From: an uncultured Alphaproteobacteria bacterium
Lineage (GTDB): Bacteria; Pseudomonadota; Alphaproteobacteria; HIMB59; GCA-002718135
Direction of reading: 5' to 3'
Length of the DNA: 64,000 nucleotides
Assembly (NCBI GenBank): GCA_902522865.1
Contig: CABYXC010000004.1
Span: forward strand, 37,855 to 101,854
In this document: positions 47,261 to 56,605 of the stretch, one piece after another
Layout: every line of letters begins with the position of its first letter
How positions within the stretch are numbered: position 1 is the first letter of the stretch
Notes under the pieces: generated by a model
What the model saw: the letters and a program-made list of their open reading frames with translations, nothing else
Databases searched by the model: none
What the model was told of the DNA's origin: nothing
Translations under genes and position numbers: made by a program

Positions 47261-47617
47261 ATGTTTTTAATAAATTGCCCATACTGTGGAGAAAGAGATC
47301 AAGCTGAATTTTCTTGTGGAGGTGAAGCGCATATTGCAAGACCAAAAAATCCTCCTGAACTCTCTGATGATCAATGGGCAGAATATTTATTCTTGCGAAA
47401 GAACGAAAAAGGTATTCATTATGAACGATGGAACCATGAATATGGATGCAGACAATGGTTTAATTTAGCAAGAAATACAGCAACCGATGAAATTCTTGCA
47501 GTATATAAAATGGGAGAAGCTGCTCCCATATTAAAAGCAAATATTCCAGCTACTCCTTCAGGTGAGCCAAGTATTGGATCAGGGAATTTATCAACATCGA
47601 AGAAAGATAGGTTTTAA
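47261..47617 (+). CDS. soxD: Sarcosine oxidase subunit delta
   Basis: The 118-residue zinc-binding subunit of sarcosine oxidase. Ligand candidates are Cys6 and Cys9 in INCPYCGERDQAEF and Cys19 and His24 in SCGGEAHIARP. The mid-part HYERWNHEYGCRQWFNLARNT, split over residues 52-74, is diagnostic. It structurally joins the alpha and beta subunits. It lies 3 bases after soxB and 8 bases before soxA. Confidence 0.93.
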   Translation: MFLINCPYCGERDQAEFSCGGEAHIARPKNPPELSDDQWAEYLFLRKNEKGIHYERWNHEYGCRQWFNLARNTATDEILAVYKMGEAAPILKANIPATPSGEPSIGSGNLSTSKKDRF

Positions 47618-47625
47618 AAATAAAG

Positions 47626-50616
47626 ATGCGATACAAAAATAATAAAAATCTAGAAAACAATAAGTCTGTTAGGTTCTATTTTGATAATAAAGAATATTTT
47701 GGATTTGAAGGTGATACCCTAGCTTCTGCACTTCTTGCAAATGATGTTCATTTAGTTGGAAGAAGTTTTAAATATCATCGACCGCGGGGTATTTATACCG
47801 CAGGTAGTGAAGAACCTAATGGAATAGTTCAGCTTGAGGCCAAAGAATATACCGAACCTAATAGAAGAGTAACTGAAGTCCAGATATATGATGGGTTAAA
47901 AGCTTTTAGTCAAAATAATTGGCCGTCAGTGAAATTTGATGCTGGCGCTATAAATGATTTACTATCCCCATTATTTCCTGCAGGGTTTTATTACAAGACC
48001 TTTATGTGGCCGCCAAAGTTTTGGAAAGCATATGAATTTTTTATAAGACACGCTGCAGGACTTGGTAAATCTCCAAAAAAAGATGATCCCCACAAATACG
48101 AACATTTTCATTATCATTGTGATGTTCTAATTGTTGGAGCAGGAGTGAGTGGATTAATTTCAGCAGAAATTGCAGCGAATAAAAATTATAAAGTTTTAGT
48201 AGTTGAGCAAGAAGAGGATCTCGGTGGTGAAATTTTATCTACAAAAAATCAAGACATTAAAATTGATAATTTACCGATTAATGAATGGAAAAATAAATTA
48301 GTTGATAAACTTTCTAAAAATTCAAATGTAAAAATAGTTAAAAACACAACTTGTTTTGCATACTTGAATTATAATTTATTACTAGCAGTGCAAGAAATTG
48401 ATCCAGAAAAAGGTTTAAATAAAAAAAATGATATTAAAGAAAGAATTTGGAAAATTAGATCAAAGAAAGTTATTTTAGCAACTGGCGCAATTGAACGACC
48501 AATAATATTTAACAATAATGACAGACCTGGAATTATGCTGTCTAACAGTGCAAAAAAATACTTGAATAAGTATGGAGTTGCACCTGGAAAAAATTTAGTT
48601 TTTTTTACAAACAATGATAGTGCCTATGAAACTGCAATAGATTTTTTTGAACAAGGTATAAAAGTAGAGGCTATTGTCGATACAAGAGATAGCAGTGATG
48701 GATATTATCCAAAAAAAGCAAATAAATTAGGTATTACTATACTAAGAGGTTATGAAATTAGTGATACTGTTGGAAGATTAAAAATTAGAGAAGTTAAATT
48801 AAGAAAAATAAAAACTGAAAACAATAATGAAAAATCTTCTATTAATATTAAATGCGATCTTTTAGCAATTGCTGGTGGTTGGACTCCTACTGTTCATTTA
48901 TTTACTCAATCAAAAGGAAAACTCAAATTTAGAGATGTTGATGGAAGTTTTATTCCTAATGAAGTTTATCAAGATACATTGTGTGTTGGAAGTTGCAATG
49001 GTAATTATAATTTAAATGAAATATTATTAAAAACTCAAGAAGATACATATAAATATTTAAATGATAATCAGCAAAATGAACTTAGCGAAGTAAACTACAA
49101 ATCAGATGATCTAAAGCATGGCAAACACGAAAATGTTTGGATTACATCAAAGAAAAATATTTCACGAACAAAAATGTTTGTAGATTTCCAAAACGATGTA
49201 ACTGCAAAAGATATTAAATTAGCTTTAAAAGAGGGTTTTCAATCAATTGAGCATGTCAAACGTTATACAACTACAGGAATGGCAACTGATCAAGGTAAGA
49301 CCAGTAATGTTAATGCACTTGGAATAATATCAGAGTTAACAAATACTGAAATCTCTGAATTAGGTACGACAACATTTCGTTTACCTTATAAGCCAGTGAC
49401 ATTTGGAGCAATTGCTGGACGTCATGTTAAAGAATTTTTTGATTTAGAGAGAACAAGCCCAATGCATCAATGGCATATTGATAATAAAGCTTTATTTGAG
49501 GATGTAGGTCAATGGAAAAGAGCCTGGTATTATCCTCAAAGGAATGAAAGTTTTCAGTCTGCTTTAAATAGAGAAGTAAAAGCAACTAGAGATAGTCTAG
49601 GGATATTAGATGCATCAACGCTTGGTAAAATTGATATTAAGGGAAGAGATGTTAGCGAATTCTTAAATAGAATTTATACAAATTCTTGGTCAAAATTAGA
49701 AATTGGAAAATGTCGATATGGTGTAATGTTAGGTGACGATGGGATGGTTATTGATGATGGTGTAACAACTAGATTAGACGAGTATCATTATCTCATGTCA
49801 ACAACTACAGGAAACGCAGCGTCAGTAATGTCAAAATTAGAAGATTGGTTACAAACAGAATGGTCAGAATTAGAAGTATATTTAACATCCGTAACAGAAA
49901 ACTATGGAACGATAAGCTTAAATGGTCCAAATTCAAAAAAATTAATGCAAAAATTAGTTCCAGATTTTGATTTTTCAAAAGAAAATTTTCCTCATATGAG
50001 TTTTAAGAATATTAATATTGACGGAATAAAGTGTAGAGTCATGCGTATAAGTTTTACAGGGGAGATGTGTTACGAAATAAATGTGCCATCTGGCTATGCT
50101 AAAAATCTTTGGGAATTTTGTATAGATAAAGGTAAGGAATTTAATATTACGCCATATGGTACTGAAGCGATGCATGTACTTCGTGCTGAAAAAGGATTTA
50201 TTATTGTTGGTCAAGAAACAGATGGATCAGTGACACCAGTAGATCTGGATATGGACTGGATAGTTAGTAAGAAGAAATATGATTTTATTGGTAAAAGGGC
50301 ATTATATAGAAGTGATACTATTAAAAAAGATAGGAAACAATTAGTTGGATTAAGAACTAAAGATCCAAATAAGGTTCTTGAAGAAGGATCTCAATTGGTT
50401 GAAGAAATAACTTCTCTACCTATGAAAATGGTTGGTCACGTGACCTCTAGTTACTATTCACCTAATTTAAAAAGTTCTTTTGCTTTAGCTTTAATCAAAG
50501 GTGGTCTTGAAAAAAAAGGAAGTGTTTTAATTGCTCCAATGGAAAATGAAAATATTGAAGTAGAAATAACTAGTCCAATATTTATTGATCCTGAGAATCA
50601 AAGGGTTAATCAATGA
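47626..50616 (+). CDS. soxA: Sarcosine oxidase subunit alpha
   Basis: A 996-residue multi-domain protein. An N-terminal ferredoxin-like region (about 10-110, with RSFKYHRPRGI at 46-56) is followed by a NAD+-binding oxidoreductase domain with LIVGAGVSG (168-176) and a second dinucleotide site near LATGAIERP. The C-terminal third (about 610-990) is a GcvT-like tetrahydrofolate-binding domain that catches the released one-carbon unit as methylene-THF. Full length for the family. It overlaps soxG by 4 bases. Confidence 0.95.
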   Translation: MRYKNNKNLENNKSVRFYFDNKEYFGFEGDTLASALLANDVHLVGRSFKYHRPRGIYTAGSEEPNGIVQLEAKEYTEPNRRVTEVQIYDGLKAFSQNNWPSVKFDAGAINDLLSPLFPAGFYYKTFMWPPKFWKAYEFFIRHAAGLGKSPKKDDPHKYEHFHYHCDVLIVGAGVSGLISAEIAANKNYKVLVVEQEEDLGGEILSTKNQDIKIDNLPINEWKNKLVDKLSKNSNVKIVKNTTCFAYLNYNLLLAVQEIDPEKGLNKKNDIKERIWKIRSKKVILATGAIERPIIFNNNDRPGIMLSNSAKKYLNKYGVAPGKNLVFFTNNDSAYETAIDFFEQGIKVEAIVDTRDSSDGYYPKKANKLGITILRGYEISDTVGRLKIREVKLRKIKTENNNEKSSINIKCDLLAIAGGWTPTVHLFTQSKGKLKFRDVDGSFIPNEVYQDTLCVGSCNGNYNLNEILLKTQEDTYKYLNDNQQNELSEVNYKSDDLKHGKHENVWITSKKNISRTKMFVDFQNDVTAKDIKLALKEGFQSIEHVKRYTTTGMATDQGKTSNVNALGIISELTNTEISELGTTTFRLPYKPVTFGAIAGRHVKEFFDLERTSPMHQWHIDNKALFEDVGQWKRAWYYPQRNESFQSALNREVKATRDSLGILDASTLGKIDIKGRDVSEFLNRIYTNSWSKLEIGKCRYGVMLGDDGMVIDDGVTTRLDEYHYLMSTTTGNAASVMSKLEDWLQTEWSELEVYLTSVTENYGTISLNGPNSKKLMQKLVPDFDFSKENFPHMSFKNINIDGIKCRVMRISFTGEMCYEINVPSGYAKNLWEFCIDKGKEFNITPYGTEAMHVLRAEKGFIIVGQETDGSVTPVDLDMDWIVSKKKYDFIGKRALYRSDTIKKDRKQLVGLRTKDPNKVLEEGSQLVEEITSLPMKMVGHVTSSYYSPNLKSSFALALIKGGLEKKGSVLIAPMENENIEVEITSPIFIDPENQRVNQ

Positions 50617-51188
50617 GTTTAACTTACAGTAATGTTTTGAATATAAATAAAAAAAATTACAATGGAGTAACAATAGAAGAAAAAGCTCTATCAGGTAAAA
50701 TAAATATACGAGGTAAAAGTTCAGATAAAGAATTTATGAAAAATATAGGCTCAGTATTAAACCTGGTTTTACCAATTGAACCAAATGTAAGAATTTTTAA
50801 TAATAATATTAGTATTATGTGGCTTGGTCCTAATGAATGGTTAGTCGAAACACCAGAAAATGAGAAAGATAAAATTATTTCTCTATTAGAATCTAAACTT
50901 AATCCAGAAAAAACAGCAATAACTGATGTTTCATTTAATAAAACTGTTTTACTGCTTGAAGGGGAAAAGGTATTTATTTTACTTTCTAAATTTCTTGTCG
51001 CGAACTTAGAAAAAATTTTGGAAACTAATTTTTCTGTAGCTCAAACTATATTTATAAAAATTCCAATACTTTTTATTAGAAATAATACTGATAAAGAAGA
51101 AACTTCATTAGATTTACATTTAAACAGATCACATGCAAAATATGTTTATGATTTATTAGTTGATGGTAGTAAAAATCTTAATATTTAA
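50613..51188 (+). CDS. soxG: Sarcosine oxidase subunit gamma
   Basis: A 191-residue protein of the SoxG family, distantly related to the GcvT fold: LVLPIEPNVRIFN near 51-63, IMWLGPNEWLVETPE near 67-81 and the C-terminal SLDLHLNRSHAKYVYDLL. It completes heterotetrameric sarcosine oxidase. Similarity is modest, as is normal for this fast-evolving subunit; position directly after soxA makes the call secure. It overlaps the downstream nuclease gene by 26 bases. Confidence 0.88.
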   Translation: MSLTYSNVLNINKKNYNGVTIEEKALSGKINIRGKSSDKEFMKNIGSVLNLVLPIEPNVRIFNNNISIMWLGPNEWLVETPENEKDKIISLLESKLNPEKTAITDVSFNKTVLLLEGEKVFILLSKFLVANLEKILETNFSVAQTIFIKIPILFIRNNTDKEETSLDLHLNRSHAKYVYDLLVDGSKNLNI

Positions 51189-51642
51189 TTTATTTTTTAT
51201 CTTAATTTCATTAAGCACAGTATCATCTGGTAAAACTATATTTGGAAAAGCAAAAGTAATTGATGGCGATACAATACATATTAATAAAAATAAAATAAGA
51301 CTGCATGCTATTGATGCCCCTGAAACAAATCAAACATGTAAAAAAAATAGTAAAGACTGGAATTGTGGTGTGGAATCAACAAATTTCTTAAAAGAATTAA
51401 TTGATAATAATAAAATTGAATGCATCACAAACGGTAAGGATCGATATAATAGATTTATTGGAGTCTGCTATAAAGATAATTTAGATTTAAACAGTGCAAT
51501 GGTTCTGAATGGATGGGCGATAGCTTATCGATATTATTCAACAGATTATATTGAAGAAGAAGAAGAAGCAAAACAAAAAAAAAGGGGGATATGGATTGGA
51601 GATTTTGAGGAACCTTATTTATTTAGAAAAAAAAATAAATAA
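51163..51642 (+). CDS. Secreted thermonuclease-family (SNase-like) nuclease
   Basis: A 159-residue protein with an N-terminal signal peptide (about 1-21) and an SNase fold. The active-site residues of staphylococcal nuclease are matched in VIDGDTI (Asp), RLHAIDAPE (Arg, Asp and Glu) and DRYNRFIGVC (Arg), so it should be an active Ca2+-dependent nuclease in the periplasm or outside the cell. I prefer ATG at 51163 over TTG at 51160. It is embedded in the end of soxG, so it is read from the sarcosine operon although it has no obvious link to it; phosphate or nucleotide scavenging is possible. Confidence 0.87.
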   Translation: MVVKILIFNLFFILISLSTVSSGKTIFGKAKVIDGDTIHINKNKIRLHAIDAPETNQTCKKNSKDWNCGVESTNFLKELIDNNKIECITNGKDRYNRFIGVCYKDNLDLNSAMVLNGWAIAYRYYSTDYIEEEEEAKQKKRGIWIGDFEEPYLFRKKNK

Positions 51643-52335
51643 TTAACCATGATGTTGTAAATCTTTTAAATAAATTAATTCTTCTATTTCCTGATCTTTT
51701 TTTTCAATTACCAAATCTTTATTTTCTATTGTTGATTTTAATTTATTTAATTCTTTTTCAAAATTAAGATTTTTTTCTTTAATTTGGTTAATTTCTGATT
51801 TTAATATTGAATTTTCAATATTTACTTGTTCTATATTTTCAGCAGATGTAGAATTAGCTAATTCAGTTTTAAATTTAAGAACTAAATTTTCGTTCTTTGA
51901 TAATTGTTTTTTTAATTCAGTAATTTGATTTTTAAGCAAATTTATTTGTTCAATATTTTGTGAATAGTTTTCTACTGAGTTATTCTCTAAATCTGAGATG
52001 TTGCTTAAGGATTGTTCATAATCATTTTTAACAGTATTAAACGATTTATTTAAATCATTTATTTCTTTGCGAAGATTTTTAATTTGATCATCTCTAAATT
52101 TTAACCTTTGATCTTTTTGGAATACTTCAAGTTTTAACTCTTCTATTTCAGTTCTTAAGCTTGACTCATCGACAACATTACTTGGGATAATTTCATCCAA
52201 AGGTTGTTTTTCTTCTGTTGTAAAATCTATAGAGGGCAAATAAAAAAAAATACCAAATATTGCTAGAATAAATATAATAAATAAATATCTGTTTCTTCTT
52301 CTTTTTCTTGCACGCGCACCAACAAAACCTAACAT
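51643..52335 (-). CDS. Membrane-anchored coiled-coil protein, unknown
   Basis: A 230-residue protein with a very basic N-terminus (ARARKRRRNR, residues 7-16), one transmembrane helix (about 17-34) and a long heptad-rich coiled coil from about 57 to 225. The pattern predicts a short cytoplasmic tail and an extracytoplasmic coiled-coil rod. I do not recognise a family; the sequence is of the kind that could link envelope layers or scaffold a protein complex. Convergent with the nuclease gene with no spacer. No SD; TATAGA lies 6 bases before the ATG. Confidence 0.7.
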   Translation of the reverse strand: MLGFVGARARKRRRNRYLFIIFILAIFGIFFYLPSIDFTTEEKQPLDEIIPSNVVDESSLRTEIEELKLEVFQKDQRLKFRDDQIKNLRKEINDLNKSFNTVKNDYEQSLSNISDLENNSVENYSQNIEQINLLKNQITELKKQLSKNENLVLKFKTELANSTSAENIEQVNIENSILKSEINQIKEKNLNFEKELNKLKSTIENKDLVIEKKDQEIEELIYLKDLQHHG

Positions 52336-52341
52336 AAGAGG

Positions 52342-52347
52342 TCTATA
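52342..52347 (-). promoter_or_regulatory. Candidate -10 element for a leaderless transcript of the coiled-coil gene
   Basis: TATAGA on the minus strand followed by CCTCTT and the ATG, the same spacing and nearly the same bases as at rpmG (TATAGA, CACCTC, ATG). There is no SD sequence between it and the start codon. Confidence 0.35.
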
Positions 52348-52373
52348 AGGCGCTAGTTATAAAAAATAAATAT

Positions 52374-53207
52374 TTAATTTTTACTAATTTGTGGATCCAA
52401 AGAGTACGTGGTTAATCTAAGATATTCGGTAATTTGCTTAATATCTCCGATATTTTTTAGAGTTTCATAGGGAATTAAAGAACCAAAATACATATAAATA
52501 TTATCGCCAATTTTTCTTTTTAGTTCATACATACATAGAGAATATCTAAAGGTTTGACCTATTTTATTAGCAATATGATATAGTTGACTATTTTGACCAT
52601 CAAAAAAAATTGGTAACACAGGGCTTTTAGTTTTAAGGACTAATTTCGATACCCATTGTTTCCACTCACCATCGTCAGCTTTTGTATTCATTTTTAAGTT
52701 TTGTTTAGTCGCTATCGTTCCAGAAGGGAAAAGCACCAAAACACCTTCATTATGTAAAACTTTTTCAGCTTCTTTACGCGTATTAATGTTAGTTAATAGA
52801 GCTTCTCTATTTTCATTAAAATCAATTGGCAATATTTTATCTTTTACTGCCTCTGCTTGTCTTAAGACTTTATGTGTAACCATTTTATAATCTTGTCTTA
52901 CTTTTGAAATTGCTGAACATATAGATACACCATCTGCAACTCCAAAAGCATGATTTGCTATAACAATTAATTTTCCTTTTTTTGGAATGTAACTACCATC
53001 CTGAAAATTAGTTATTAAATTAAAATTTAATTTATCTACTGCATCATCCCAAAAAAGCTCAGGCGGTCTATTTTCAGATAAATATTCATCATATAATTTT
53101 TTTAATTTTAATTTTCCTGTTAATAATTCAGTAATCTTAATAAATATTTGACCAATAAAATTTACTTCCGATGTTGCAAATGTAAATACAATTTTATTTT
53201 TATTCAT
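52374..53207 (-). CDS. Lysophospholipid acyltransferase family protein
   Basis: A 277-residue PlsC-type acyltransferase: the catalytic block is IANHAFGVADGVSI near 82-95 (His84 and Asp90, the HPFGGLD-type variant of HxxxxD), and the phosphate-binding LFPSGTIATK near 164-173 corresponds to the FPEGTRS motif. It is probably involved in making phosphatidate or an ornithine-lipid-type product. It is a separate gene between the coiled-coil protein and the ETF:quinone oxidoreductase, with no operon link evident. Confidence 0.82.
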   Translation of the reverse strand: MNKNKIVFTFATSEVNFIGQIFIKITELLTGKLKLKKLYDEYLSENRPPELFWDDAVDKLNFNLITNFQDGSYIPKKGKLIVIANHAFGVADGVSICSAISKVRQDYKMVTHKVLRQAEAVKDKILPIDFNENREALLTNINTRKEAEKVLHNEGVLVLFPSGTIATKQNLKMNTKADDGEWKQWVSKLVLKTKSPVLPIFFDGQNSQLYHIANKIGQTFRYSLCMYELKRKIGDNIYMYFGSLIPYETLKNIGDIKQITEYLRLTTYSLDPQISKN

Positions 53208-53252
53208 GATGAAAATGAATCAATTTAAATAAATAAGTATTTTTCAAATATA

Positions 53253-54881
53253 TTACATATTTGCATAATTTGGCCCCCCACTACCTTCAGGTACAACCCA
53301 ATTTATGTTTTGAGATGGTTCTTTAATATCACATGTTTTACAATGAATACAATTTTGCGCATTAATTACAAATTTAGGATTTTGAATATCTGTCTTATCA
53401 ACCTCATATACACCAGCAGGACAATATCTTTGAGAAGGCTCATCATATGCATTTAAAGTAAATTTTATTGGTAATTCCTTATCCTTTAATTGTAAATGCA
53501 CTGGCTGATCAGCTTCATGGTTAGTTCCAGTCAAATAAACAGAACTGGTTTTATCAAACGTAAATATTCCATCATATTTTGGATAATCTATTTTCTTTGA
53601 ATCTTTTGCTAATTGTAAAGCTTCATGATCAGCATGTTTGTGTTTTAGTGTAAAAGGAAGCTTGCCTCTAAATATTATTTGATCAATTCCTGTAAATATT
53701 ATTGCAGGTATAAGTCCCCAATTAAAACTAGGTTTCACATTTCTAGCTGCAAACAATTCTTTATAAAGCCATGAGCGTTTAAATTTATTTTCATATGCTG
53801 AAAGAGGTGAAGATTTATTTAAATAATCATCAATTGTTTCAGCAGCTATAATTCCACTTTTCATAGCAGTATGTGATCCTTTAATCTTTGGCATATTTAA
53901 AGTACCTGCATCACATCCAACTAGTAATGCACCTGGCATATACATTTGAGGTAAACTTTGAATACCACCTTCAATAAGTGCCCTCGCTCCATAAGCGATA
54001 CGTTTTCCATTAGTAAGAATTTTCTTAATTGCTGGGTGAGTTTTAAATTTTTGAAATTCATCATAAGGTGATAAATAAGGATTTTTATAATCAAGACCTA
54101 TTACGTATCCTAAAAAAATTTGTTTATTTTCAGCATGATAACAAAAACTACCACCATAAGTTGCATTATCTAATGGCCATCCAGCAGTATGCATGACAAG
54201 ACCTTCTTCATGCTGACTTTCGTCTACTTCCCAAATTTCTTTAAACCCAATTCCGTATTGTTGTGGTGACTTATCTTTCGATAAATTATATTTTTTAATT
54301 AATTCTTTACCTAAGTGACCTCTGCAACCTTCAGCAAATACTGTTACTTTAGCGTTAATATTAATACCTGGTTCAAAACTATCTTTTTTATTACCATCTT
54401 TATCAATACCCATATCACCTATTTGAACACCAATTACATGATCATCATCTGAAAATAATATTTTAGATGCTGCAAATCCTGGAAAAATTTCTACTCCTAA
54501 GCTTTCAGCCTCACTTGCTAGCCATCTACATAAATTTGCAAGACTAATAATATAATTCTTATGATTTTTTTGAACACTTGGAAGAAGCCACGTAGGCCAA
54601 TTTAAAGAGCCTTTTTTTGATAAGAATAAAAACTTTTCTTTTGTTACTTTAGTTTTTATTGGCGAATCTTTACTTCTCCAATCAGGTATTAATTCATCAA
54701 GTGCTCTTGTTTCAAAGACATTGCCACTTAAAATATGGGCCCCGACTTCTGATCCTTTTTCCAAAACACAGACATTAATTTCTGGGTTTAACTGCTTTAG
54801 TTTAATTGCAGTTGAAAGGCCTGATGGACCAGCACCTACCACCACAACATCATAGTCCATTGACTCGCGTTCTACTTCCAT
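53253..54881 (-). CDS. etfD: Electron transfer flavoprotein-ubiquinone oxidoreductase
   Basis: A membrane-associated flavo-iron-sulfur enzyme that passes electrons from ETF to ubiquinone. The 542 residues have the FAD motif VVVGAGPSGLSTAIKL (12-27), GCDAGTLNMPKIKGSHTAM near 323-341 and the C-terminal [4Fe-4S] binding pattern CPAGVYEV...NCIHCKTCDIKEP near 480-517. It lies downstream of the dehydrogenase and etfBA genes, so the whole chain from amine to quinone is encoded by one cluster. Confidence 0.95.
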   Translation of the reverse strand: MEVERESMDYDVVVVGAGPSGLSTAIKLKQLNPEINVCVLEKGSEVGAHILSGNVFETRALDELIPDWRSKDSPIKTKVTKEKFLFLSKKGSLNWPTWLLPSVQKNHKNYIISLANLCRWLASEAESLGVEIFPGFAASKILFSDDDHVIGVQIGDMGIDKDGNKKDSFEPGININAKVTVFAEGCRGHLGKELIKKYNLSKDKSPQQYGIGFKEIWEVDESQHEEGLVMHTAGWPLDNATYGGSFCYHAENKQIFLGYVIGLDYKNPYLSPYDEFQKFKTHPAIKKILTNGKRIAYGARALIEGGIQSLPQMYMPGALLVGCDAGTLNMPKIKGSHTAMKSGIIAAETIDDYLNKSSPLSAYENKFKRSWLYKELFAARNVKPSFNWGLIPAIIFTGIDQIIFRGKLPFTLKHKHADHEALQLAKDSKKIDYPKYDGIFTFDKTSSVYLTGTNHEADQPVHLQLKDKELPIKFTLNAYDEPSQRYCPAGVYEVDKTDIQNPKFVINAQNCIHCKTCDIKEPSQNINWVVPEGSGGPNYANM

Positions 54882-54904
54882 TTTATTTATTGTAATAAAT
54901 TAAT

Positions 54905-55858
54905 TTATTGTTGAATAGTATTTAATTTATCTAGTTCAGAAGATAATTGAGGCAATGCCTCAAATAAATCAGCGTTTAATCCATAATCAGCAACATTAAA
55001 TATTGGCGCTTCTTCATCTTTATTGATTGCAACAATTACCTTGCTTTCTTTCATACCTGCTAAGTGCTGTATTGCGCCAGAAATTCCGACAGCAATATAC
55101 AAATCTGGGACAACTACTTTGCCAGTTTGACCAACTTGATAATCATTAGAAACATAACCAGCATCTACAGCAGCACGAGAAGCACCAACTGCCGCATTAA
55201 GCTTATCTGCTATTTCATTTAAAAGTTTAAAATTTTCGGCGCTTTGTAATCCTCTGCCTCCGGATATCACAACTCGAGCAGTACTTAATTCTGGTCTTTC
55301 AGATTGAGATTCTTCTCTATCTATAAATTCAACACTTCCACTATCATTATTAAAAGAAATATTTTCTACCTGTTCTTTTCCTCCGCTAGTTTCTACAGGA
55401 TCAAACGATGTTGGTCTTACCGTTACTACTTTAATCTTGTCATTTGATTTAACTGTCGCAATAGCGTTACCAGCGTAAATTGGCCTCATAAAAGTATCGG
55501 AACTTATTATTTTTATAACATCACTAACTTGTGCAATATCTAGTTTAACGGCAATTCTAGGAAAAATATTTTTTCCAAACGTTGTCGCGGGTGCCATAAT
55601 GTGAGAATAATTATTGGCTAAAGATACAACAATAGGCTCAATATTTTCAGCAATTGGGTTTTTAAGTTTTTCATTATTGGCTAAATATACTTTTGAAACT
55701 TTTTCACATTTAGAGATATTTTTAGCTAGTTCCTCACATTCATGACCCGTTACCAAAACATGGATATCTTGGTCTATTTGTGATGCTGCAGATATAGTAT
55801 TTAAGGTTGATGATTTGATATCTGTATTATTATGTTCTGCTAATACTAATATTGTCAT
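54905..55858 (-). CDS. etfA: Electron transfer flavoprotein subunit alpha
   Basis: The FAD-binding subunit of ETF, 317 residues. The C-terminal FAD domain shows [15 protein letters not shown] near 194-208, [11 protein letters not shown] near 222-232, [20 protein letters not shown] near 240-259 and [20 protein letters not shown], split near 276-295. It overlaps etfB by 4 bases, so the two subunits are made in step, and it takes electrons from the dimethylglycine-dehydrogenase-like enzyme upstream. Confidence 0.95.
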   Translation of the reverse strand: MTILVLAEHNNTDIKSSTLNTISAASQIDQDIHVLVTGHECEELAKNISKCEKVSKVYLANNEKLKNPIAENIEPIVVSLANNYSHIMAPATTFGKNIFPRIAVKLDIAQVSDVIKIISSDTFMRPIYAGNAIATVKSNDKIKVVTVRPTSFDPVETSGGKEQVENISFNNDSGSVEFIDREESQSERPELSTARVVISGGRGLQSAENFKLLNEIADKLNAAVGASRAAVDAGYVSNDYQVGQTGKVVVPDLYIAVGISGAIQHLAGMKESKVIVAINKDEEAPIFNVADYGLNADLFEALPQLSSELDKLNTIQQ

Positions 55859-56604
55859 ATAACTTTTGCCTCATGTTTAAGTTTTTGAACCAGTTCAACA
55901 ACATCATTTACCATAATTCCTTTTTGTCTGACAGGTGGTTCTTCTACTTTTATTTGTTCAATCCTAGGTTCTATATTTATACCAAGTGAGGATGCATCTT
56001 TTGTATCAATTGGTTTTTTCTTTGCTTTCATTATATTTGGTAAAGAGGCATATCTAGGTTCATTAAGTCGAAGATCACATGATGCTACAAATGGTATAGA
56101 CACTTTTATTCTTTCTAAACCTTCATCTATTTCTCTAGTAACGATAGCATTTTGCCCCTCGATTTCAATTTTAGATGCGAATGTAGCCTGAGGCCAATTA
56201 AGTAAAGCAGATGTCATTTGACCAGTTTGATTACAGTCATCATCGATAGCTTGTTTTCCCATTAAAATAATTGATGGTTTTTCTTCTTCAGCAACTTTAG
56301 AAATTATTTTTGAAATAGCTAGAGGCTCTAGATCATTTTCTGTTCTAATATGTATACCTCTATCAGCTCCCATTGCTAATGCAGTTCGTATAGTTTCTTG
56401 AGCCTTATCATTACCTATAGTAAGAATTATAATCTCGTCTGCTTTACCAGCTTCTTTTATTCGTAGAGCTTCCTCTACCGCATTTTCATCAGGAGGATTC
56501 ATGGACATTTTTACATTATCTTTTTCAACGCCTGAACCATCAGCTTTAACCCTGATTTGAACATTATAATCTATGACTCTTTTTACGGTGACAAGTAACT
56601 TCAT
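55855..56604 (-). CDS. etfB: Electron transfer flavoprotein subunit beta
   Basis: The AMP-binding subunit of ETF, 249 residues: [13 protein letters not shown] near 8-20, [20 protein letters not shown] near 32-51, the [12 protein letters not shown] segment and [15 protein letters not shown] near 114-128. It starts one base after the dimethylglycine-dehydrogenase-like gene and overlaps etfA by 4 bases, so all three are on one transcript. Confidence 0.95.
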   Translation of the reverse strand: MKLLVTVKRVIDYNVQIRVKADGSGVEKDNVKMSMNPPDENAVEEALRIKEAGKADEIIILTIGNDKAQETIRTALAMGADRGIHIRTENDLEPLAISKIISKVAEEEKPSIILMGKQAIDDDCNQTGQMTSALLNWPQATFASKIEIEGQNAIVTREIDEGLERIKVSIPFVASCDLRLNEPRYASLPNIMKAKKKPIDTKDASSLGINIEPRIEQIKVEEPPVRQKGIMVNDVVELVQKLKHEAKVI

Positions 56605-56605
56605 A

